The translations under genes and the position numbers were made by a program. Below the pieces are notes generated by a model, which was not told the origin of the DNA, searched no databases, and saw only the letters and a program-made list of their open reading frames with translations. DNA of 64,000 nt. It comes from Hericium rajendrae. Its lineage: Eukaryota > Basidiomycota > Agaricomycetes > Russulales > Hericiaceae. The DNA lies in NCBI GenBank assembly GCA_033439255.1, contig CM065887.1, positions 434,001 through 498,000 of the forward strand. The letters run 5' to 3'. This document shows, piece by piece, positions 55,953 to 64,000 of the stretch (position 1 is the stretch's first letter; each line of letters starts with the position of its first letter).

Positions 55953-57630
55953 GTCTGAGTCACTGCCGCGGCGTCAGCGAGTATTGCCGTAATTAATTCT
56001 TGCTCTCACTTGGACCTACAACTCCCCTGCCAGCGGACTGCCACGCTTCGCATCTCCTCCGCCGCGATCGAACAACGCAAGTGGCATCCTATGAATGAGG
56101 CCGGAAATGCCTCAGGGCTCAGCGTTCATTTGTCTTTTACTCCGTGATACCCTCGGCGGCTTTCATCCCACTCGCTGGTATGCCCCTCGGCGGCTTTCCT
56201 TTCCTCAGCGATTCCTTGTTTATGCTTCTATCTCGTCTCGACAGTCGTGCGCCTTCCCGAGCGCCCAATGCACACACGCATTCATTCCCGCTGTGTGCTC
56301 TCCTGTGTTCATCTCAGATGCCGGGCGCTCAGGAGATCGCCGTAGCATGCCAGCTGCACTCGATGTTGTTGGCCGGTCAACTACGAAGGTGCTTTCCTGT
56401 CTGCAAAAGTGCCTAACCCTACCACAGCTACACCGCTACGCTTTTGGACTGTCTGTAATTGTCGGCAGAACTGACGAGATGCCAACGAGTCCCTGTGCTC
56501 GTGAACTTGCGGAGACACCCGCCCTTATCCTCGGGAGCGCTCGATGGTTCTCTTTCTGAATGTGCCAGGCAAGCCGGCTACTTTGTTCTTCCTCGGTGGG
56601 CTTACGGCTTCAGACGCCACGACTGAGAACATGTCTGCCTGTCAAGGAAATTTGCAGTACCGTCATGCTCATCGAAGATGGTGTCGCAAATTCCGACTTC
56701 GCCGTGAACCAATGCTGCCTCAAGGATCTGACACCACAGGCGGTTCGTGTGTCTCAGCGAATCCGCGATTCTAGGAAACCTCACGGAACTGTCACGGCTG
56801 CAATGAGTACTTTCAGCGCTCATATACGAACCATCCCTCCTGCCGTCAGGGAACGGCGCCGCTTGGATGCGGATTCGCGGCGCTTGTACTGCAGGCGCCA
56901 GGAGTGCGCCAGGCCATCTGGAATCTAACACCTGCACAGGGCGCATAGCAGTGCAGCACAAGTACGTCGATTCTGTTCTGATATGTGTTTACGTGGCTAT
57001 GCTAACAGTCACTTAGTTGTCTTAATTTGTACATCGAAGATGCTTAGCACATCCTACTGCATCGGAATAAGCTGATCAGATTTAACGTGCGCATCCTTCT
57101 GGGAAGCAGGGAAGCAATCGAGCGTTCATGGAGGCCAAACATGGTCCGCCATTATCGCTTGTGGAGCCAATGCCATGGATCGGTACAGCCAATGGATGAT
57201 GGAGATGATAAGTTGTCGTTGGACAACGGATATACGCGTGCGGTGCACCCAAACCGCGTCGATCGATGCCGAGGGGACGTCGTCCAAGCAAAGGCGGCAA
57301 GGGTTGGACGGTGTTGGTCTCCTTAGCGTGCTTCTGATTGATGCAAGGCAGTAGATGGACATGTAGGGTCGACAGCCGCGCTAAGGCGCTTATGATTAGA
57401 CGTATAAAGTTTCGTTCACACGCCAGACAAGGTGTTTTCATTCATGCTGTCCGGTAAGTTTGACGCTCCCGTCCGGTTTTGCGCCCCCAACCCGTCCAGA
57501 AATATAACGAGCCAATCATAGATCTTCCCGGGCGTCTGTACTATGATTCCTTCTTATCACTGACGCCTGCAATATAAGACGCCTCCCTCTCTTCCGACCC
57601 ACTTCACGCATCCCAACATCATTTCCTGCT
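55953..57630. other. 1.7-kb stretch without a recognisable gene, CARS / WOPR copy 2 divergent region
   Basis: Open frames at 56095-56559 and 56560-56928 (+) have no known domain and look like chance. The right end contains the WOPR copy 2 promoter, with pyrimidine-rich CTCCCTCTCTTCC after the TATA box. Confidence 0.4.
57572..57577 (+). promoter_or_regulatory. TATA box of WOPR copy 2
   Basis: ATATAA 59 bp before the ATG at 57631, followed by a pyrimidine-rich tract. Confidence 0.55.
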
Positions 57631-58749
57631 ATGCAGCGACCAACTTGCATTGATATCCGCGTCAGGTCCATCGCCGACGCACAGGTCATCTTTTACGCTG
57701 TCTCTCAGCACATCCTGCCCATCGTCTCTCGTCGCCTCGACAGTGAAGAACGGCGGCGCATCCGCTCTGGCTCTGTCTTCGTCTGGGAGGAGAGAGGGCC
57801 AGATGCGGAGGCCACAGGCGTAAGTCCCCAACATGTCCCCGCTCAAATGAACTTCCCTGATTTGTCGTCGTGCACAGCTCGGCATCGAGCGCTGGACCGA
57901 CGGAATTCGGTGGGGCCCGTCCCGAGTGCGAGACGTACGTGCCAGTCTTCTTCGGCTCTGTACGCACTTCTGACGCCGTTTTTCTTTAGGAATTCCTCTT
58001 CTACAATGAGAAGGAGTCTGACATGGACCTTGACGTCTTGGGCCACGCGTCTGTTTCCCTGCCTGTCACGTCTTAGCCGTACCATTCTGACGTTTCGAAC
58101 CCACAGGTTTAACGTGCAACTACAGGGAGGATCCTTCTACGGCCGCCCTCGGGAGCGACTTGTGAAGCAGACGTACTCCGTCTTTGTGGAAACACCGCGT
58201 GGCCGGCGAAAGTGGCATCTCAGTCAGTCACGCCACATCGATTCCTCCCGCCAGAACCGACCCGCTGATCCTCACCCTTCAGTTGCATACTTTACCCAGG
58301 AGAGCATCGACTCGCTCTACACGATCGAAGACTTTCCCGAGCTCGCAAGTCTTCGAGTTCCTCCGGGACGTTTCCGAAGCGCGCGCTCGGCGAAAGGGCG
58401 TCCGCGCGAGCCCGAACATGGCGTCGACCGTCATAAGCGGGCCTCACCTTCCCCCCGTCATGCAGCTGTATACGCACCCTACAGCTACACTCCACCCCAT
58501 CCGGAGAACAATGACATGCGCGCCGACATATCCCCACCACCGTCACCGATGGATCCACCTCCCTGGCCTGATCAGGAATGCCTGCAGACCCGCCGCGCAC
58601 GATCGTCCAGCCAAAGCCACAGCCAGCTCTTCACATGCAATCCCGAGGGCATTCAGATCCTTGCCCCATTGGCCTTCCTGGAAAGCACCCATATCCCCAA
58701 GCGTCATCCCATCGACGATCGCGCCCTGCGCTCCTTCACAGTCAACTGA
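57631..58749 (+). CDS. WOPR-domain regulator of the Gti1/Pac2 family (copy 2)
   Basis: Paralog of copy 1. WOPRa: MQRPTCIDIRVRSIADAQ, LPIVSRRLDSEERRRIRSG, SVFVWEERGPDAEATG, then GIERWTDGIRWGPSRVRD joined across an intron near 57822-57877. After EFLFYNEKESDMDLDV and another intron comes WOPRb: GGSFYGRPRERLVKQTYSVF, RKWHL, AYFTQESIDSLYTIEDFPEL. A basic Ser/Pro-rich tail ends NPEGIQILAPLAFLESTHIP and LRSFTVN (TGA 58747-58749), echoing the copy 1 tail. Reading straight through the introns also stays partly open, so exon limits in the middle are uncertain: the donor before GGSFYG could be any of three weak GT sites. Likely a developmental or morphological regulator. Confidence 0.9.
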   Translation: MQRPTCIDIRVRSIADAQVIFYAVSQHILPIVSRRLDSEERRRIRSGSVFVWEERGPDAEATGVSPQHVPAQMNFPDLSSCTARHRALDRRNSVGPVPSARRTCQSSSALYALLTPFFFRNSSSTMRRSLTWTLTSWATRLFPCLSRLSRTILTFRTHRFNVQLQGGSFYGRPRERLVKQTYSVFVETPRGRRKWHLSQSRHIDSSRQNRPADPHPSVAYFTQESIDSLYTIEDFPELASLRVPPGRFRSARSAKGRPREPEHGVDRHKRASPSPRHAAVYAPYSYTPPHPENNDMRADISPPPSPMDPPPWPDQECLQTRRARSSSQSHSQLFTCNPEGIQILAPLAFLESTHIPKRHPIDDRALRSFTVN

Positions 58750-61732
58750 CTCCTCACCCACGCCTGCCAGGCTGCTTCGCGTAGTCTATTAGACAGCTTT
58801 CCAACACGCTTTGATCACCCTGGGTACGGCCCAGGACTGTATCCTGTTATTGCCCCATATAGCCGTCGCCATGTCACCCCTGCGGTGCGGACACTGTTGT
58901 TGTATGTACGAAAGCTCGCGGACCAGATATCCCATTTAAGTAGTCCATGTAATGCACGCCTGTATCGCTCTGTCGCCTGTAGATGGGATCGGGTCGCCGA
59001 GTCTCGATCCAGGCATACCACGTCTGTTTAACCAATCAGTTCGTTGTTGTCACGCTTCCGTGTATCTTCGTAGTCGAGACGCATTTACTCCGCTTCTGTA
59101 CCGCTGCCATGTATTCTACGCAGTCTGATTAATATCGCATTGCCGCCTCGAGCCCGACAAACCCCTGGAATAACGAAATGAACGGCGCCTGTGCCCAGCC
59201 GCACTTAAATCACTGGAGCTTCCGACTCAGTACCGTGACCCCACATGCCGCATCCATTGACTTCGCGAAGCGAAACGGCGCAGCGACCCTGATGGGGAAT
59301 AGACGCGCCTGCTTGTGTACACAGATCTGACACGTGTGGCCCGCGAGCGCGCAGACGATAGAGACGCATGTACCTGGCCTTGAGCTTGCGCGGTGGATGT
59401 GCGCCATGATGCATGAAGCTCGAGATGCAGCTCCAACTGGCAGGGTCACATCGGCGGTCCAGACGCCACCATCGATGGGATGCAATCATAAGCTTGCATG
59501 GCAGATTTCAAACAGACTTAGAGTGCGTCCCAGGCCCATCATTCGCATCCTGGGAGCCCGTACGTGACCCACGCTACACGATATTATTATTGTCAGGACG
59601 GACATCCGCCCTCGCCCGCTGCAGACGAAGGGCACACCGCGACAGCCGAGCCGGAGGCTTTTGAAGTGCATATATAGAATTATCCAGATTGCCTGTAAAA
59701 GCTGCGAATGCCAATTAGACCCGATCCAGTAACATGGCACAGAACTATCGCACCCGTCCGCGTTGGTGTCCAGCCTCGCACGGTCTAGCCTAGTCTCCGA
59801 GCAGCCCTTACACAGAAGATAGTCGTTCTGTGTTAAAAAGTCTAGCCTGGGGCGGCCAGCAGAGTTCAGGTGTGCTCCAAGGACCAAGAATGGCGGTTGC
59901 AGACCGCAGCCGCATGCAGCACGCTTCCATGTACCGGCTGAGGCTAGCATGACGCAGCACGTTCCCTCTGCCAACCACAGCGCGGGCCAGCAGCGCGGGG
60001 ACGCCCTGCTGCGTCAGCCCTAGTCGTGCCCCCGCATGCGGTCGGGGCTTCTCGAAGCGCGACATCGATGAGGGGCGCATTTCGGATGTCGACGCTTACC
60101 GCCGTAATCTCCATCCGCTATTTTGGCAGGGGTCGTCGGCAGGCGCAGGAATCACTGCGATCCCTAAAGCCAATCAGCGCGTACGGTATCGCGAGTGACA
60201 AGCGCACCTGGAGAACATGGCTTCGTGCTTCGAGCCGCCGTATCCCCATGATTCCCCATCCATCCGCCGGCGCGTCCCAGCGGTGCGTCGCAATTGCCGG
60301 GATCTCCGATGGGACGATACAGGGTCTGCCTCCGACTGCACAACGAGCAGCTTCGGAAGGATCAAGCAGGCCAGGTCCCACATTGGCCTGCGCGAGACCG
60401 GTGTCGGCGAACGAGTCGTGTACCGGGTCGAAGGCCGATGGTGAAGCATGGTCGAAGCCTGGGCGTTTTGGCTGTCCCTAGGCTTGAGCGGGTAGACGCT
60501 CACGTCCAGCTGGTCGCGCGGCCAGGCCAGTAGCTTGTCACAGGTCCGTCAGCTGTCAGCGACTGTGTTGTGCTGGCCCTGGAGATACGTAGGAGAGCCA
60601 GCATGCAAAGCATCCGGTGCGGCTTTGTTCTAGAAGAGTGAACCATTACGAAAGGGTGGGGGTCTAATTCAGCAGGCCCACTGACATCTGCACGGGCCAT
60701 GAGCTTGATAAGGAATAGGTCGTAAGCCACGCCAGTCATCCGTGGTTAATATTTGAGGCCTTGATTGTCAGCCTCCGACACACGTCAGAGATGGATGGAG
60801 AGCTGGCTGATTGGGTAAAATGCGGTTCGGCCGAGAGGGGGCGGCGCGGAGGGCGCGCGACGGATCGTACTCCGGCCGCGCACGAAGGGTGCCAGCGACA
60901 GATCATGTCACCGTTCCTATTCCTATAATACACACCGCACCTTACCTCAAGTCGCAAGGAATCCGCGCCCGCATTACCGCCCATAAACGTAACGAACGCG
61001 CCGGGCGTCGCACGAAGTATGCCTCCCAATTCATTCCTTTGTTCACTATGCCGTTGCGTCGGGATGCGAGTGGTCCGCCACAAGGGAGACGCCCCGCCGT
61101 CTTCTAGTCTCGAGAGCTGTCGACTGATACACCTTATTTCGGCGTGTGCCAGGGGACGACCGCGCAAAGCCCGGCGCCCTAAGCCAGCCCCACGGGAACT
61201 GCAAAACAACGATGCATGTCAGCGTTGATCGCAGTCTATAGCTAATGTCGCCTGGGCCAACGTACGTCTGTCACGGTATAAGGACCCCAGCCTCCGTGTA
61301 GGCAGCTCTAGAGCTGCTGTTCGCCGTTATATATGCGTTCCATTAGCATGGTCCAAAGTGTCCCTTGATATGGTACGAAGTGGAGGAGTAGAACGCACGT
61401 GGCCCCACAACGATCAGCCTTCTAGTTGGGTGTAGACTGCAATAAGAATGTATGAAGCATTCTGTCCACGGTTGATGATCTACCCCGTGGCTTCCGTTCG
61501 GACACACGAAGCACCCACAACCCATCCTATTTCGGTGCGCAGATCATTGAAGGAGTTCTTGGTGCTATGTGCTCCTGGGAGCCTCAGAAGCCCGCAAAGG
61601 AAAGCCTCGCGAATACAGCCCAGCGCGATCCACCCGAGAAGCAGGCTATGTTCTAGAGAAGGATGAATTAAGTATCGGCGACGGCGACGCGAAGCTCGCC
61701 GTGTCGAATGTTTCAAGACTGTGAGAGCGGTG

Positions 61733-61850
61733 TTAGCTCACCACGGAGAATGCTTGTGTGCGGTATGAGGTCAGCAACGGAGAGTATTTGTGAAACAGTT
61801 TTTGGTCATGACAACGAATAAGGACTGTCTGAGGTCAGCAACGGAAACGA
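61733..61850. repeat. Three degenerate short repeats around GGTCAGCAACGGAGA
   Basis: TGAGGTCAGCAACGGA occurs exactly at 61766-61781 and 61830-61845; AGCTCACCACGGAGAATGCT at about 61735 is a weaker copy sharing the following TTGTG. Confidence 0.6.
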
Positions 61851-62633
61851 CTGCCTATAAGTAGGTGACCCAGTTTGACTGTTGACCGCGAAGACGCAAG
61901 GACCATTCATGCCCCGTCAACGTCGCGCTGCGCTTTGAGTTGCAAGATGCGGTCCAGCGTTGAGATGGAGCAGAAATTGTAATCACGATGCGCTGATACC
62001 TGACCTCCCAAATAAATGAGTCGTGGATTGGATACACAGATCACGAACACTTACAGCAGCCCCTCGATCGCCAACCAAAATCTGTCGCATTTGCCCGGGA
62101 CCCAGGGCCAGAATAGCGCTTTAGAGTAGAATTGATGCGAAATTGATGCGCCGCACGCGGGGGCGCCCGAGACAACCTTTGCATGTGGCCGCGTGGACGA
62201 GGAGCAGGCCCCCACCGCAACCTGGGTCGCAGCGCAGAGAGCCGAGCCGAGATGACGAGAAAATTACGCTCTCGCTACTTAGTCCAAGAGAACGAGGGCC
62301 ACTTAATTGACGGGATCAACGTTACCGCCGATCGCACTAGCGAAGTCAAAACCGCAAACGCTATATCGTGTCGCGCCGATCTGGCCTCGTTTACCATCGC
62401 GAACGGGAGACAGACGTAGTACGCGTCGGGCGGCCGTGTCGAGGAAGCTTGAGTCGTCTGCGACCCCGCGGCGGCCTGCTACGGCGGCCTTCAGTGCGGA
62501 GGCTGACGCAATCGGGCCGAGGGTGCAGGTGCATCGAACGAGCGAGTGGACATCTTCGCCCGTTAAGTGCATATTAAACCTCGGGTGCAGATCCAAGCGA
62601 CGATTGCGTTGGCACTGACCGGTACCCTCTATT

Positions 62634-62663
62634 AAGGGCGCCACAACCAAGGGCGCCACAACT
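62634..62663. repeat. Tandem 15-bp duplication
   Basis: AAGGGCGCCACAACC followed directly by AAGGGCGCCACAACT. One difference in 15. Confidence 0.75.
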
Positions 62664-64000
62664 AGCGAGCTGCAGGATTCAATTCAGAGTGTGACTGAAA
62701 AGATGCTCTCTTCACGCAGACCCTGAGTTGGACGTTCTGTATGGACTACAGGGCCCGAGGCAGCAGACCGACATTCGTGGCTAGAACGGCTGTCAAGCGT
62801 CAGGCTGCGAAGTGAGCGCAAAAACCGGCAGGCACGTTTCCGGATGGATATTTTAGCAGGATACGCGGGGGGATAATACTGACGCCTTGAATTTTCTCTA
62901 TAAATGCCGAAATCGCGACGAACAGAGGAATAACGAATTGTGGGCGACCTGGTCTGCTGCTGGAGCGATGGATTGCAACGGCCGCATCTGATTCGATCGG
63001 CGACATCGCGTGTAAGAGCGTGCGGGGATGACGTGGTGAAGGTGGCCGGGGTCTAGAGTGGAAACGTATGGACCTTGGCAGGGCAGGCGCTGACGCAAGG
63101 TTAATGAACACCTGGATGGGGGTTAAGGTTGCGCGCAGCTGTCCAAAAATACACGGTGATTCTCCATGGGGAAGCGTGCGCTGCTGGAGTGCTGCTGGGT
63201 TGGACATGCGACCAGTGACAAAAACAGCGACGCGGTCTAGACAGTGAGGAAGACACGAAGAGGTGCGAGGACCGGGTGGGGGCTAGGCTGGACACGTCTG
63301 TGATGGGCTCCACAAGACAGATATGTACATAGATGTTACGCGATATGTACGATGTCAGCTTGAATGTTGACGCTGGAAAGGTAATCTGGAAAGGTCCCCA
63401 ATCGCGCGGAAGGACACGAGGTAGGGGAAAGGGGGGATGGCCATGATGGGAAGCGATGCGGGTGGGGTGAGTTTGAATTGGAGACGGTGGCTGCCGTATA
63501 CGGATGGGGGAAGGAAGCGATCGCGAGGCCAGAGCAAGGTGGGTCGGGGCGTAGGCGAGCTCGTGAGCGCACACGAGTGGATCGACCTGCAAGCGTGCCG
63601 AAGATGAGATTTTTGGAGGTGCATAAACAGAGTTTTGGCTTCTCTTGGCTGATATTAAAAACGAATAATCGGATCTGGCCGAAGAAGGTTGAGTCAGCAT
63701 CAGGAGAACACGAGAGGGAGGGTCTTCGAATTCGGAAATCGTCATGGGAGAGAGGAGGTGTGAGAGGCGCAAGCAGGAGAGGAGAAGACGAGAATTGGAG
63801 CGCATAGGAGGAGAGAGAGATGGGGTGTATTTTAGAGTGATAGAGTTGGATGGGAGGGTGAGGAGGGAGACGTAAACGGGGGCATCGAGATTAGATGGCC
63901 GGGCAGTCGGGCAAGGGACCCGGTGGGCTGAGATCCTCGCCCGATGTGCAGGTGACCGGTAATTGCGCCCACAGGCTCGCAGTCTTCCCCTCCTCCTCCC

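Larger units (their letters stand above)
58750..64000. other. 5.2-kb gene-poor right end of the window
   Basis: No domain recognised on either strand. Overlapping open frames around 60026-60500 and 60736-61209 reflect GC-rich sequence open in several registers. A 234-codon minus-strand frame (63101-63805) is Ser/Pro/His-rich and probably non-coding or leader sequence. Short repeats occur at 61733-61850 and 62634-62663. The last 300 bp is purine-rich on the plus strand (GGAGAGAGAG). Confidence 0.4.

Noticed and set aside
63101-63805. 234-codon minus-strand frame near the window end
   Set aside because: Low-complexity Ser/Pro/His composition, no domain, no splice partners; could be leader or non-coding sequence.
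1-64000. tRNA genes, rRNA and CRISPR arrays
   Set aside because: No B-box with a matching A-box and cloverleaf, no rRNA segment and no spaced direct repeats were seen by eye; a covariance-model scan would be needed to be certain about tRNAs.

Overview
The window looks like nuclear DNA of a filamentous basidiomycete, most likely an Agaricomycete. Nearly every gene is cut by short (about 50-60 nt) GT-AG introns, the proteins are plainly fungal (RSE1, CWC24, RKM4, Gti1/Pac2 regulators, a CYS3-like bZIP), and the one large transposon is an Ngaro-type tyrosine-recombinase retrotransposon, a class common in basidiomycetes. Gene spans below run from start codon to stop codon and include introns.

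Positions 1-32,400 are compact housekeeping sequence. In order: RSE1 (splicing factor 3b subunit 3, cut by the window start); an MFS anion/cation symporter carrying an in-frame TGA; DNA topoisomerase III; UTP25 (ribosome biogenesis); a complete Ngaro element (13784-18842) inserted between the convergent 3' ends of UTP25 and an ARFRP1/Arl3-type GTPase; V-ATPase c'' subunit VMA16, divergent from that GTPase over 128 bp; a CUE-domain protein; a 389-bp inverted-repeat MITE; a hemerythrin-like protein; the RKM4/SETD6 lysine methyltransferase; an FAD monooxygenase; a CRAL-TRIO protein with a membrane tail; and a Ppg1-type PP2A-like phosphatase.

Positions 32,400-64,000 are gene-poor. Most of the genes here encode regulators, each beside 1.7-5 kb without a recognisable gene: a two-finger C2H2/C2HC protein, the spliceosomal CWC24, a CYS3-like bZIP, a LysM protein, and two paralogous WOPR (Gti1/Pac2) regulators in inverted orientation about 9.6 kb apart. 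Between the two WOPR genes sits a compact trio: glycolipid transfer protein, free methionine-R-sulfoxide reductase, and cysteinyl-tRNA synthetase, which has an upstream start giving a mitochondrial-type presequence. The last 5 kb has only low-complexity and short repeated sequence that I can name.

No tRNA, rRNA or CRISPR was recognised. The most notable items are the Ngaro element with 100% identical split direct repeats and intact reading frames, the MFS gene broken only by one nonsense codon, the TTA-flanked MITE, and the inverted WOPR pair.
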